A stretch of 64,000 nucleotides of DNA from Tetrapisispora phaffii CBS 4417 (lineage: Eukaryota > Ascomycota > Saccharomycetes > Saccharomycetales > Saccharomycetaceae). The DNA lies in NCBI RefSeq assembly GCF_000236905.1, contig NC_016521.1:248001-312000 (forward strand). The letters run 5' to 3'. Made by a program: the position numbers and the translations under genes. Below are positions 30,326 to 40,839 of the stretch, one piece after another. The notes under the pieces were generated by a model. The model saw only the letters and a list, made by a program, of their open reading frames with translations, had not been told where the DNA came from and ran no database searches. Every line of letters starts with the position of its first letter. The stretch's first letter is position 1.

Positions 30326-30715
30326 GTACGTGTTCCGTTCATTCTCCTGAGATCTTTTAGCGCTGTATTGTACATCTGTGTTTATCACGTAGCCATTTAC
30401 ATTGTAGTGAAAAGTTTTCACCTATCATCTGGAAGATTGTTCTAGACCTTCTTTCCATTAGTAAGTGATCTATTAGTTCTGGACTCAAAGTGTCATAAAC
30501 TCTTAGTTCTGTCACATACACTACAATAATTCTGACATCAATTGTTTTGAGCATATGAATTTCAATTACTGTAAATAAATTTGTTCTGTTCAGTTCAGAT
30601 AATTTGCCCAACGTTATAAATATTAATATCCGGGATAGTTTAATGGTTAGAATCCGCGCTTGTCGCGTGCGGGATCGGGGTTCAATTCCCCGTTCCGGAG
30701 ATTTAATTTTTACTT
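30326..30715 (+). repeat. Direct duplication, right copy (LTR tail + tRNA-Asp)
   Basis: The second copy of the block at 29916-30305. Its first 105 bases are closer in places to LTR copy A (TGTTTATCAC, GAAAAGTTTTCA) than to the left copy, and the rest is identical to the left copy. Confidence 0.9.
30629..30700 (+). tRNA. tRNA-Asp (GTC), duplicated copy 2
   Basis: The same 72-base cloverleaf as the other two Asp tRNAs here, with identical 5' flank to copy 1 (including CCCAACGTTATAAATATTAATA). After the tRNA, ATTTAATTTTTACTTTTTGG includes T-runs suitable for RNA polymerase III termination. Confidence 0.95.
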
Positions 30716-30850
30716 TTTGGTTTCCTGATGTATATTGTGAAAACAAGATACCACACAAGGTATTTACCAATACATACATGCATACATAAAAATAGGGTCT
30801 TATGATTTGTTGGTTAATAATGAATATTTGCTATTGTCTAATGTACTTAA

Positions 30851-32083
30851 CTATATGATTTCTTTTATGCTGTTTTGTGTGGCGGTGTCACTTTCCCGGA
30901 GCTTTATCTCGAGGTCACCGCATTTCTTATCCAATTGATCTATATGCTTCTTATAAAGATGTTTCACTGATTCAAGTTCATTTATTTTGGATTTCAATCT
31001 AATAATCTCTTCTTCATACTGGAGTACTGTCCTCAAATGAAGGAGACTATCTGGTTTTCCCGACGTGTCCATAAGAAGTGTGGTATTGTTGGATACAACA
31101 GTATCATCTGATGTTAGTTTGGGGTTTGGTACCAGCTTAGTTGGGTGGTTCAATATGTAATCAGCTTCAGATTGTGGTCTTGAGTCACCATACAACGAGG
31201 TGTTGCTTGTGCTCTTCTCAACGTCTCGTATCAATGACTGTAGACCAGGCAGCTTATTAGCAGTATTACGATGATTATGATGATTATGTTGGTTATAATA
31301 CTCTGGTTTTTTCTTTTGATTATGTTGGTGCGCACTTGGAAGCAAATGTATTTTGGTGTCTTGTTTATTTAATTGCGGTACCGTCAAGTTATAATGAGAC
31401 TCATCTGTCGATGAATTTTCAGAAGAGTTAAGGTCGCTAACAGTCCCTGAATCATAACTATTGTTCCGACTATGATTCTCCGATGGCGTCCCAAATTCTG
31501 TCCTGCCAGAACTTGGTCTAGGTAGCTTTGGCTTTAATTTTGGTTTTATACTTTCCATCTGCATAAGATTCAATATTCTCAAGTCGTGTGCCGTCGTTGG
31601 GTTCTTAATTTTATTGTTCTCACGACTACTACTATCGAGTGAAATGGATGCATTTTTCCTCTTTTTGTTGCCATCGCCGGGAGTACCCGTACCACACACC
31701 GAACTATCAGAATCATCTTTGACATCTGCTTTGGATGATCTCGCATTAGATGGTATCCTATTTCTCTTCAATATCACATCAGTCTTTAGTGAAACTGGTC
31801 GTGGTTTCCCGTGTAATTTCAAAAATAACCCACATGCATTACATAATATTGATCCAAATTCATCTCTTCTCCACAATGGCGTCTTAGAGGTAAGACAATT
31901 ATTACAAACCGGTTTATCCAAATCTTCGTAAGACGATGAATGTGGCATACTGCCACTATCAGAAATAAACTTCAAATTACTATTATCTGAACTTTGCAAT
32001 ACAACCTCCTCTCGGGTTTCACTACTGACCTTCATGGTTCGATGACCCTCTTGTGTTTCCCGATATAACGATTTCTCCCTCAC
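30851..32083 (-). CDS. GATA-type zinc-finger repressor, Dal80/Gzf3 family
   Basis: A 410-residue transcription factor. The single GATA finger has Cys60, Cys63, Cys81 and Cys84 in [18 protein letters not shown]...[16 protein letters not shown], the fungal CX2CX17CX2C type. A C-terminal coiled coil (about residues 355-405: [16 protein letters not shown]) gives the leucine-zipper dimerisation region that separates Dal80/Gzf3 from activators Gln3/Gat1. These proteins repress nitrogen-catabolite genes at GATAAG sites. The length lies between Dal80 (269) and Gzf3 (551), so I leave the symbol open. A second start at Met17 (32035) is possible. Four overlapping GATAAG sites upstream suggest regulation by GATA factors, including itself. 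Confidence 0.88.
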   Translation of the reverse strand: MREKSLYRETQEGHRTMKVSSETREEVVLQSSDNSNLKFISDSGSMPHSSSYEDLDKPVCNNCLTSKTPLWRRDEFGSILCNACGLFLKLHGKPRPVSLKTDVILKRNRIPSNARSSKADVKDDSDSSVCGTGTPGDGNKKRKNASISLDSSSRENNKIKNPTTAHDLRILNLMQMESIKPKLKPKLPRPSSGRTEFGTPSENHSRNNSYDSGTVSDLNSSENSSTDESHYNLTVPQLNKQDTKIHLLPSAHQHNQKKKPEYYNQHNHHNHRNTANKLPGLQSLIRDVEKSTSNTSLYGDSRPQSEADYILNHPTKLVPNPKLTSDDTVVSNNTTLLMDTSGKPDSLLHLRTVLQYEEEIIRLKSKINELESVKHLYKKHIDQLDKKCGDLEIKLRESDTATQNSIKEII

Positions 32084-33005
32084 ACACAGTAAAAATCTTC
32101 CAAGTCTCTCAACTCTACTTCAGATTATCCTTATATATGCCGCTATCCTATCAGTACAGCAATAGATCAAATCCATCATTGCAACCATTTCCTTAACGAA
32201 TGATAAAGAGAAATGCATATTCTGTTATCTTGATCTCTAACTCTCTTATCTTTTCTTATCTTATCTTATCATAATTTCTGTCATCGCGGAATAATGTGCG
32301 CCCATCGTGACGGTAAGTAACAGATGACAGTAAAGTCTATATGTTATATATATATACATTAAAATACGCTGGATGGTATCTTGTGACTTTCGCAGTAAGT
32401 TGTTGATTGAATATGGAATATATGATGTTGTTGCATGTGGACTTGCTTGTTCTCTTGATTGGTACTCAATAGCTTTTTCTGTTATTGCTTATTTATTATC
32501 TGAATGGATTAATCAAGGCAAGTGATTAAAAGCAAAATAATACTGTACCAATTATAAATCTCGATGATTAAAAGGATAACAATGTTGATATAACTCTGAT
32601 CTATTCTTGAGCACCCTTCGAGTAAGACAACAGTCGGTATATATTCTCAAGATACTTTCCCTACCCGGATTTACATTTTGATATACTAAAAATATAATCA
32701 CTTCTCACGAAGAAACTGCCCATTTACAATTAAACATTAAATTAAATAGTAACTTTGATATTTAAACAACCAGAATACATCATCAGATAGTTCAATACTT
32801 GTCCCAACGATTAGGTAATATCGAGAACAACGTAGGTTAGCGTATCCAATCCTTAACTAGAGGGAGTAAACTCAGCTTCAACTTTTTATTTTTTGATACT
32901 TAATTTTGCGTGGCTTTCCTCCAAGGGTTTCTTTGGAATATAAGTGCAAGTGTGGGGGATATAATAGAAGCTCTTACTCAATCAACACCATTAGTGTTAT
33001 AAATA
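32084..33005. other. Divergent promoter region, GATA factor / SET3-like
   Basis: About 920 bp shared by two divergent genes. It contains the GATAAG cluster (listed separately) close to the GATA gene. No RNA gene is seen. Confidence 0.5.
32245..32270 (-). promoter_or_regulatory. Cluster of four GATAAG sites
   Basis: CTTATC at 32245-32250, 32255-32260, 32260-32265 and 32265-32270 reads as GATAAG on the strand of the GATA-factor gene, about 160-190 bp upstream of its start. The last three cores are packed at 5-bp steps. Dal80 and Gzf3 promoters are known to be GATA-controlled. Confidence 0.65.
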
Positions 33006-35360
33006 ATGAATGCTTCAAGTAAATATGAGGTCGAGGGGAGTGGGGAGAATATTTCTTTGATGGAAGATGCCTCCGTACTATTGATGCTATCCAAAAATGT
33101 ACCGAAGAATGATAAACAATCAGTCGATGATATCAAAAAAACAAATGCTTCTAGTGACGATAACATGAAAAGAGTAATATCTAATAACGAAAGTTTAATT
33201 AAAGGAGAAGTGGAGGTTAAGAGACAAAAATTGGATAATGGTGATGAACTTAAAGAGAATAACGAAAAGAAAGAGAAAGTATGGCCAGTTAGCGATGATT
33301 ATATAGTAGACCCAGATGCTGGCGTGATAACATGTATATGTGGTTTTGATGATGATGATGGATTCAGTATTCAATGTGACCATTGTTTCAGATGGCAACA
33401 TGCCGTCTGTTATGGTATTTATGATAACGAAAACGTCCCAGAAATATATTTATGTGATGTATGCGAACCACGTAATGTAGATAAAGAAAAGGCTAAAAAA
33501 ATTCAACTGCAAAGGTTTACGAACCAGGAAGTACCCGTGAATGAGACATATGAAGATGAAGACACAGGTAAACACGACACTATAAATATATTGACCTCAG
33601 AAAATGGATATATTAGAAAGCACACGAAACCAGAAGCAGTAAATAATGACAATAAAGAAGTACAGGAATCAGATGTTGAATCAATTAATATGGAATCAAA
33701 ATCAAATAAAGAAGAAAGTAATAACAGTGATGAAAATGATGGAAAGGACAGATCTAGAAATATCAAGGAACATATAAGGACACCAACAAGAAATACAAGA
33801 TCAAGGAATGATGCAATTCAAAATCAAGGGCGTATTCAAAGTAATGATATAAATGATCAAAATGCTGATATCACCGATACAACAGTGCAATCAAAGAAAA
33901 AGCAGGAGGTGTTCTATTTATCAGCGAAATCCTCATATGAAGCAATGTACCTTCCAATGAAGAAATTTAGTGTCCAGAACAATTACGTCACTTTATTTTT
34001 AGAAAAGCATCTAAATGATGATGTAGTTACTGAGGTTGAAAATGCTACGGATTTCAAAAATATGCCAATTGAAGTTAAATCATATGTTGAATCTTCTTAT
34101 CTAAGAACATTTCCAGGCTTCACAAAACTAGGTGTCTATTTAAACAAAGACTGTGAAGAAGGTAAACTAATACATGATATTACAGGAGATGTAAATTTCA
34201 AGTCAAATTATATACGCGATCCAGGAAGTTATTACAGAGTTTGGGGCACATCTAAACCTAAAATATTTTTCCATCCTACTTGGCCTTTATATATTGATAC
34301 TAGATTAAGTGGCAATTCTACCAGATACATAAGAAGGTCGTGTAACCCCAATGTTGAGATTGCTACGATAAAAACTTTAAATAATAAAACAAAGGACTAT
34401 GAAATTAAATTTATGCTAAAAGCGAAAAGAGATATTGAAGAAGATGAAGAATTACATTTACCATGGGACTGGGATAAAAAACATATAATTTGGAAAATTA
34501 TTAATAATAGCTCCAATCCCACTCATATATTAGAAAATTTGAAAGACTCTGATAAATATTTACTTTTAAATTCTATTGATACTATTCTTAGAAGCTGTGA
34601 CTGTGCTTGTGGTAATAATTCAAAAGAGTGTTTTCTGCTGATAATAAAAAAGTTTCAACAGTCTTTAATCAAGGCAATTAGATCTAAGATGAGTAATCGT
34701 TATAAGATAAACGAGATTTTAAATAGATACCAAGGGAAAAGGAGACGACCTCCACCAATTCTACAAAGATTACAAGATGAAAATATAATTAATCAAGAAA
34801 AGTCGTTATATTTGTTAAATGAGTTTAATACTCAAAAATTGCGGTTCCTTGAGGGTCAAGATGCAAGTTCTACTAATTTGAGTTCGAAGTTATATAATGC
34901 TAAAAAAGGTAAAAATTTTTTAGATTCCAATGATCGATCAATGGACTCAATTTCTTCAATGATAGAAAAAGACTTCAATAAGCCTTTTAAGTGGAAGATT
35001 CTGCATAACAAACTAGATGAACAATCCAGGAGAAAATCAACCTCAAAAGATATCGATTCGAATTTAATAAGTAATTTTACTGAATATAATGAAACTCAAA
35101 TTACAAATCTGGAAGACTTACCAATTATTATTGATTTGAAAATCAATCAAACTAAAGTTAATTACATAGTAGAGTCCAGGAAGTCCGTGGTTAACAATAA
35201 TGAGAATATATCATTAATACCAGGTAGCTCACTAGCTCCAGATATTGAGCTGAAAGCAGTGTCAGAAGCAGTAAATAATTATAGTGCAGGTAATGAAACT
35301 GATCCATTAGAAAGTTTGATAAGTGCAACTACACAAGTTAAACCATCAAAGAAAAATTAA
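33006..35360 (+). CDS. PHD-SET protein, Set3/Set4 family
   Basis: A 784-residue protein. The PHD finger lies at about residues 108-155 (CICGFDDDDGFSIQCDHCFRW...CDVC). A divergent SET domain spans about 300-500 (GVYLNKDCEEGKLIHDITGD, FHPTWPLYIDTRLSGN, RYIRRSCNPNVEIATI, EDEELHLPWDW). Set3 is the core of the Set3C histone-deacetylase complex that binds H3K4me2 through the PHD finger; Set4 is its ohnologue, linked to stress. These SET domains are not known to methylate histones in yeast. The length (Set3 751, Set4 560) and the neighbours DBP7, RPC37 and GCN3 (YKR024-026) favour Set3 (YKR029C), but the ohnologue cannot be excluded. Confidence 0.88.
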   Translation: MNASSKYEVEGSGENISLMEDASVLLMLSKNVPKNDKQSVDDIKKTNASSDDNMKRVISNNESLIKGEVEVKRQKLDNGDELKENNEKKEKVWPVSDDYIVDPDAGVITCICGFDDDDGFSIQCDHCFRWQHAVCYGIYDNENVPEIYLCDVCEPRNVDKEKAKKIQLQRFTNQEVPVNETYEDEDTGKHDTINILTSENGYIRKHTKPEAVNNDNKEVQESDVESINMESKSNKEESNNSDENDGKDRSRNIKEHIRTPTRNTRSRNDAIQNQGRIQSNDINDQNADITDTTVQSKKKQEVFYLSAKSSYEAMYLPMKKFSVQNNYVTLFLEKHLNDDVVTEVENATDFKNMPIEVKSYVESSYLRTFPGFTKLGVYLNKDCEEGKLIHDITGDVNFKSNYIRDPGSYYRVWGTSKPKIFFHPTWPLYIDTRLSGNSTRYIRRSCNPNVEIATIKTLNNKTKDYEIKFMLKAKRDIEEDEELHLPWDWDKKHIIWKIINNSSNPTHILENLKDSDKYLLLNSIDTILRSCDCACGNNSKECFLLIIKKFQQSLIKAIRSKMSNRYKINEILNRYQGKRRRPPPILQRLQDENIINQEKSLYLLNEFNTQKLRFLEGQDASSTNLSSKLYNAKKGKNFLDSNDRSMDSISSMIEKDFNKPFKWKILHNKLDEQSRRKSTSKDIDSNLISNFTEYNETQITNLEDLPIIIDLKINQTKVNYIVESRKSVVNNNENISLIPGSSLAPDIELKAVSEAVNNYSAGNETDPLESLISATTQVKPSKKN

Positions 35361-35531
35361 GTTTCGCAGATTATAAAAAGAAGGTAAATAAATGAGATTA
35401 TGCGAGCGCCTTATAAGATGTCAATATTTTAATAAATTTATGTAATACTATTAGTAAAAAATTTGAATGCATTATTTATATACTTGAAATATTATGCAAT
35501 GATTTCATTATATATTATTAATTGTTTAAAC

Positions 35532-37754
35532 CTAATAATTAAATTCACTGAAAGATTGCTTTTGTGCTTCTCTAGCTAATCTAAACATTTTGTTTTTTGG
35601 ATTCTCTCTTTTAGCTTTCTTGGATTCAGCTTCTTCGTGTTTGGCAGTTTGGAAACCCATGGTTCTTGGTCTCTCTCTTAAACCAAAACTCTTTGCTAAA
35701 TGACCTAAATGGACAAATTTGATGTTAAAAAATTTCTTTTCTTTGGAGATATGTGTAGCATATGCTCTAGTATGACTTATATAAGCTTTGACGGCTAATT
35801 CTTTCATATAGTTATCCTCTAATAAACGTCTTTCAAGGTTCAAGTGCCAGGTAGTAGCATTAATGTCCCATTCATCAGAATTTCTTGCCTTACTTTTATC
35901 ATTTCTAGAGACTGCAGCATTTTGAAATGTAGGTTTTAAAATATCATCTGTGTAATTCAACATCTTCCAACCCTTTGGGTGATATGGTTTAATATATTCC
36001 ATATATCCCTCTTCTTCACCAGGAAGTAAAAATAACAACGATTCACCAGATTTACCAGCACGAGCGGTACGACCAATTCTATGAAGATGGTCTTCAACTG
36101 CAAATGGTGGATCTAATTCGATAACAGTACCAACTTGAGGTAAATCTAAACCTCTGCTAGCAACATCAGTACAAAACATAATTAAATGTTTACCAGCAAC
36201 GGTCTCGCTCTCTTTAGAAAAATGTTGTAACGTTGAAGTTCTCATTTGTTGGGTTAAAGAGCCATGTAATTTGTAACATATGACATCAGGATTAATTTCT
36301 GGATCAACAGAAGGAAAGATAGTATTACCTTTTGTTAAAATTCTTACAGAATCACCAACTAAATTACCATGATGAGAATCACTAGAAGAGAAGACTTCAT
36401 AGTGAAAATCAACATTGTCAGCACATGATAAAAATATTATCGTTCTTGACACATGAGAAGCATCTTTAGTCTTCTGTTGTTTATGCTTCTTACACAATGA
36501 ATCCAAATAAGCACCTAAAGTGACAAGTCTTAATTTTGGAGGAACGATAGTAATACTTTGTACTAATTGATCAGGTACACTAGTTAATGCATTATTATCC
36601 ATTTTACCATTTGAAATCATTTTATAGTTCTTTAGAGCAACATTACCTAGCTTGGTTACATCACCTTTAGTGGTAGCACTTGAAAGAATATTAACAATAC
36701 GAGATGGTAATGAAGGGAAGGCAGATGTATCTATTGGAATACTATGAATCAACGACAATATTTGGGATAACGTTTCTTCAAAACCCAATTCCATTAATTT
36801 GTCACCTTCATCGAATAATAGGTACCTTAACGATTTTCCTAATTGAGTCTTGACAGATTCTGTATTTTGAAAATGATCTAAAACACGACCTGGGGTACCA
36901 ATAATAAAGTTACAACCTTTTCTTAATCTAGCCTTCTCTGATTTTTTACTTTCACCACCAATTAATAGGCAAGGAACTAAGTAATGACAACAACCTGTAA
37001 GGGAAATAAGAACTTGGTAAATTTGTTGAGCTAGTTCTCTAGTTGGGATAATAATTATTGCAAAACAACCAGATTTACGATCCACTCTGGTTTTCATATT
37101 TAATATTCTTGATAAAATCGGAAGTAAAAATGCCAAAGTCTTACCAGAACCTGTCTGAGCATGGATGAATAGATCCTCATTGTTATTAGATAGTAATTGT
37201 GGTAAGACAAGTTTTTGAATGCTTGTTGGCTTATCTATTTTAAGTTTTTCATGCAAATGCTTTACAAGAATATCTGAGACTCCAGACGACTCAAAGTCAT
37301 CTGCAATCAATGGAGCATTTGAAGGATTGGTTTCTTCATCCTCATTCTTTTGATTAATATTTTTCAAAGTATCAATTTTTCTGTTAGAAGTAAATAAAGA
37401 TGTAACAACCTGCGAACTAATATGTGCAGGAATGACATTGGAAGGACCATCTTTTTTCTGCTTACCTTTTTGGTTGTCAGAGGCACCAGATTCTCCTGAA
37501 AAGGACTCCCAAGTAGCCTTGGCATCATTAGTCATCTCTAAATCATCGACAGCAACATCTCTTCTCTTATTTCTTCTATTGGAACCATCGTCTTTACCAT
37601 TCGATCTCTTCTTTGGTTCTTTACCTTCCAATTTCATTTTCATCATTCTTCTCTCTTTCCAAGTGCCACTAGTGACGGTAGCTCTTTTAGAGATGGCCAC
37701 ATTTGGCTCATCACTCATGGTGAAGTTCAATAACATTCCGTCATCATCAGACAT
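35532..37754 (-). CDS. DBP7: DEAD-box RNA helicase Dbp7
   Basis: A 740-residue helicase, matching Dbp7 (742) in length. It works in the nucleolus on early 60S assembly and on snoRNA release from pre-ribosomes. Motifs read in order: Q-motif region DKPTSIQKLVLPQL, motif I AQTGSGKT, motif Ia PTRELAQQIY, motif II DEGD (this family's variant of DEAD), motif III SATT, and motif VI HRIGRTARAGKSG. The N-terminus MSDDDGMLLNFTMSD and the TSGTWKERRMMK block are typical. It diverges from RPC37 across a promoter with a PAC/RRPE pair. Confidence 0.95.
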   Translation of the reverse strand: MSDDDGMLLNFTMSDEPNVAISKRATVTSGTWKERRMMKMKLEGKEPKKRSNGKDDGSNRRNKRRDVAVDDLEMTNDAKATWESFSGESGASDNQKGKQKKDGPSNVIPAHISSQVVTSLFTSNRKIDTLKNINQKNEDEETNPSNAPLIADDFESSGVSDILVKHLHEKLKIDKPTSIQKLVLPQLLSNNNEDLFIHAQTGSGKTLAFLLPILSRILNMKTRVDRKSGCFAIIIIPTRELAQQIYQVLISLTGCCHYLVPCLLIGGESKKSEKARLRKGCNFIIGTPGRVLDHFQNTESVKTQLGKSLRYLLFDEGDKLMELGFEETLSQILSLIHSIPIDTSAFPSLPSRIVNILSSATTKGDVTKLGNVALKNYKMISNGKMDNNALTSVPDQLVQSITIVPPKLRLVTLGAYLDSLCKKHKQQKTKDASHVSRTIIFLSCADNVDFHYEVFSSSDSHHGNLVGDSVRILTKGNTIFPSVDPEINPDVICYKLHGSLTQQMRTSTLQHFSKESETVAGKHLIMFCTDVASRGLDLPQVGTVIELDPPFAVEDHLHRIGRTARAGKSGESLLFLLPGEEEGYMEYIKPYHPKGWKMLNYTDDILKPTFQNAAVSRNDKSKARNSDEWDINATTWHLNLERRLLEDNYMKELAVKAYISHTRAYATHISKEKKFFNIKFVHLGHLAKSFGLRERPRTMGFQTAKHEEAESKKAKRENPKNKMFRLAREAQKQSFSEFNY

Positions 37755-38286
37755 TGTTTAGTAGTATTGATTTTCAGCTTAGCTTGCGATAGGCTCTTTA
37801 AAAATCAATATGATAAATATATGTAAAACCAGTATTGATTCTTACTTTATTTTTATTTTATTTGCCTCAGGTACAACAATAACAGTAAATATCTTATCAC
37901 AAAATAAGTTCACAATTATTCATTTCAAAGTACAGGACAATGACCATCAATAATAGAAAAGCATAATTATATCTAATATTTCTTATACCACTTTAATGTT
38001 ATAACTTTTTATCTCATCTCATCTCATCGCATTAAAAAATTTTCCACCTAAAAGTTTTTGAGAAATCAAAATAAGTGAAAAGTTATAAAATAAGTGAATT
38101 AAGAATGTTAGAAAGATGGTTTTAAAGTGGCATCTACAGTATTTGAACGGGGTCGATCGTACTATTAGATACACAGCACATCGGTGTATAGTTTTCTGGT
38201 TTTAGTTTCGTATTAACTCGTTACGATTTTGGGACATACTGACTAGATATACATCATCATTATTATTGTTAAATAACAGTTGAAGG
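37755..38286. other. Divergent promoter region DBP7/RPC37
   Basis: About 530 bp shared promoter with a PAC array and an adjoining RRPE-like element (listed separately). No gene is seen. Confidence 0.55.
38011..38045 (-). promoter_or_regulatory. PAC array plus RRPE-like element
   Basis: On the minus strand 38011-38030 reads GCGATGAGATGAGATGAGAT, a perfect PAC core extended by GATGA units. AAAAAATTTTCC at 38034-38045 matches the RRPE core. PAC with RRPE marks ribosome-biogenesis and RNA polymerase I/III genes, which fits both DBP7 and RPC37. Confidence 0.75.
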
Positions 38287-39114
38287 ATGGATAGCGGTAA
38301 CAAACTGTTTGTAACAGACGAAGGTGAGGATATAAATGTTGACCAAGAGCAAATTGTGGCCTTAGAGACTGAAAGCAGGGAGACCAATTCCAAAATGGAT
38401 GTAGACGATGAAGCTAAAGGTGAAGACGAGAAAGGGTCTGCTCAGCCATATGAAGATGATGCTGATCCAGTTGTCAGTGAAATTCCGCTGAATTTACTTG
38501 GGACCAGCAAAGATCTACACGTCTTCCAATATGTCAATAGAACAAAAATATCAGGGCGCAAACCTTTGAAACTTCCTGCTGCTGGTAAGGTCAGATATCA
38601 AGAAAATTCATCGATGTGGGAGTTAGATATTCCTCTAGATGATTCGATATTCTTTAATAAAGAGAAAATTAACAAAGACTGGGAAGCGAACGATTATCAA
38701 ACATTGAGAGGTGTTGGTGTTCCAAATGCAGGACAATATGCCGGTTTTGAATCAAATGGTCAAATGTACCTCGTGCCAGTTAATAGTGTTGCACAGTTGA
38801 GGCCTTATTTCAAATATATTGATGATTCTAACTATAAGAAAAAACAAGATGATATAAAGCAACAGACATCTAATGTCCCACAAAGAGCACATGTCGTCAC
38901 AATGTCTGTGAAAAGTGTGAGTGAGCAGCAACAAAACAGACTAACAGGCTCCCTAATGGCACACAAAATATTAGATGAAGAGGAACCTTTAAATTTAGAA
39001 TGGGATCGTTCTGAGAATGGAATTAAGCTTAAAGAAGATATCATAGAGGAGATGAAGAAACATCGTTTAAAAGCTGTGTGTACTGAGGAACAATATTTGT
39101 CGAATCTTGTATGA
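38287..39114 (+). CDS. RPC37: RNA polymerase III subunit C37
   Basis: A 275-residue protein matching Rpc37 (282; YKR025W). It pairs with Rpc53 on RNA polymerase III in a TFIIF-like module needed for termination and re-initiation. The acidic N-terminus is followed by the dimerisation region (VVSEIPLNLLGTSKDLHVFQ, YQENSSMWELDIPLDDSIFF). VGVPNAGQYAGFESNGQMYL and the C-terminal EEPLNLEWDRSENGIKLKE and HRLKAVCTEEQYLSN are characteristic. It is divergent from DBP7 (YKR024C) and convergent with GCN3 (YKR026C), as in S. cerevisiae. Confidence 0.94.
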   Translation: MDSGNKLFVTDEGEDINVDQEQIVALETESRETNSKMDVDDEAKGEDEKGSAQPYEDDADPVVSEIPLNLLGTSKDLHVFQYVNRTKISGRKPLKLPAAGKVRYQENSSMWELDIPLDDSIFFNKEKINKDWEANDYQTLRGVGVPNAGQYAGFESNGQMYLVPVNSVAQLRPYFKYIDDSNYKKKQDDIKQQTSNVPQRAHVVTMSVKSVSEQQQNRLTGSLMAHKILDEEEPLNLEWDRSENGIKLKEDIIEEMKKHRLKAVCTEEQYLSNLV

Positions 39115-39416
39115 GACTCTGCCATGGATTCTAAATATTATGTTATGTTTTAGGTAGTATGATATATCTAATCTTTATATAACCATATATATATATTTAA
39201 TTAAAAAATTTGCATTTATATTGAGTTTTCAAAATTTTGATTCTGTTATATGAAGAAGTCCAGAATTCTTCCCTTTCATGATAGGTTCCTAGTTTCAAAT
39301 TTATATATTAACATAGTGATATTTGATAGAAGTTTTGTTATTATGCAGATTATTTTGATTGTATTATTTTTTATATAAGTATATTGTACTATTTGACAAT
39401 TGTGTAATACGAGCCT

Positions 39417-40367
39417 CTAATCGTACCACATCTTAATCAATTCCTCCGAGACAGCACTTGGAGTCAATACACCTAAATCTGTGATCAGAGCTGTTATATA
39501 ATCTTGGGAGGTATAGTCTGTTTTACGACCTTGAGTTATATCGAAGTCATTATCTTCCAGTTTATCGGTATTGGCTGCAATAGCATTGTCGCTACGGTTA
39601 AAATTTAAAGAGTCACCGACTAAAGGTAAGTCATCAGGCGACAAAGGAAACATTCTGACGAACTTATGACTTTCACTGACTACAAAGAATGGCTTTCTTG
39701 CTATTTTTGCTAAAACACCGATAGAATATGTGCCGATAATATTGACAATACCACCTGACTCAGTGACACCTTCAGCACCCACAAACACTTTATCAATTCT
39801 GTGGATGATGCTGCCGACTGCACTATCCACAATCATTGTAACAGGTATCCCTTTTGCTTTCAAAGCATTGTAACATCTTATCCCTTGGTCAGAAGGCCTT
39901 GATTCAGTGATCACACATCTAAATCTAATGAAATTCTCTGCAGCATGGGATAATAACGAGAAGACAGCTCTTGAATGACCGTGTAATAAGATGGTATCAT
40001 CGTCAGTGATAAAATCTTTACCAATCTTAGCTATCTTGTCACGAGATTGTTTTGATCTCGAAACGAATAACTGACCATTTTCAATTAAATGTCTTTTACA
40101 ACTTTCCCAATCACCGTAAAGTTGAGTATTTTTCAAAACAAAACGCATGAAAACATCACAACCAGCTCTTAATGACATAGAGTTAGGGATGGAATTAATC
40201 AATTCTTCAGTGGCAGATTTGATAGAATTGATCATCTCTGCTGCTGTCTCGGGGTTCTTCACTGTCAATAAAGTAACCAAAGCTTCAATAGCAGCAATAG
40301 GCATGGTAACCTCGGTATCTTCCTCTAAAAACCCTAGATACGTCTCTGTGATATTAAACTCACTCAT
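39417..40367 (-). CDS. GCN3: Translation initiation factor eIF2B subunit alpha
   Basis: A 316-residue protein of the eIF2B alpha/beta/delta family. Gcn3 is the regulatory subunit of the eIF2 guanine-nucleotide exchange factor and is needed for inhibition by phosphorylated eIF2, leading to GCN4 translation. The N-terminal helical part (FNITETYLGFLEEDTEVTMP, MSLRAGCDVFMRFVLKN) and the Rossmann-like part (ILLHGHSRAVFSLLSHA, CVITESRPSDQGI, VFVGAEGVTESGGIVN, IGTYSIGVLAK) are plain. The end ELIKMWYD is typical of the family. Length compares with 305 in S. cerevisiae. Confidence 0.96.
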   Translation of the reverse strand: MSEFNITETYLGFLEEDTEVTMPIAAIEALVTLLTVKNPETAAEMINSIKSATEELINSIPNSMSLRAGCDVFMRFVLKNTQLYGDWESCKRHLIENGQLFVSRSKQSRDKIAKIGKDFITDDDTILLHGHSRAVFSLLSHAAENFIRFRCVITESRPSDQGIRCYNALKAKGIPVTMIVDSAVGSIIHRIDKVFVGAEGVTESGGIVNIIGTYSIGVLAKIARKPFFVVSESHKFVRMFPLSPDDLPLVGDSLNFNRSDNAIAANTDKLEDNDFDITQGRKTDYTSQDYITALITDLGVLTPSAVSEELIKMWYD

Positions 40368-40839
40368 ATCTCCAACTATAATTTTATAATTCTTTATTTG
40401 TTTGATTGTTCAATCAAAATTAATTACTTCAACAATATCACGTCTTCTTCACCATAAAACAAACTGAACCGTTCCTAATTCAAGTACTGTTTAATGTATT
40501 GCTCAATATATAACAGTCGAGAGACTCACAACACACACTTACCCTTCATATATGGTGTTTAAGAACAATAAAACAAGTTTATTCATCTTTTAAATTTGAA
40601 TTAAAATTATTTTTCAGCTTCTCATCGCATCTGAAATTAACATATTTAACAGAATTTGGAAAAAAGCTCAGAACAGTTCTGATATTTTAGAGTTGAGTTT
40701 ATATATTTGAATAAAGGTCTAGCGTATGTCTTTCAACACTTCGACTAATTAATCTTTTGATTCCAACATCGTCCTCTGCAAGGTGCAGTGATCTGTGAAA
40801 CTACGAGGTATCAATTCAACTATATACAAATATTTTACA
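40368..40839. other. Divergent promoter region GCN3/PHS1
   Basis: About 470 bp of AT-rich promoter. An in-frame extension of PHS1 back to 40795 is not family-like. No other gene is seen. Confidence 0.5.

Noticed and set aside
29929..30779. Open frames running through the tRNA-Asp copies and the N run
   Set aside because: They read through tRNA genes and gap characters and are duplicated with them; not proteins.
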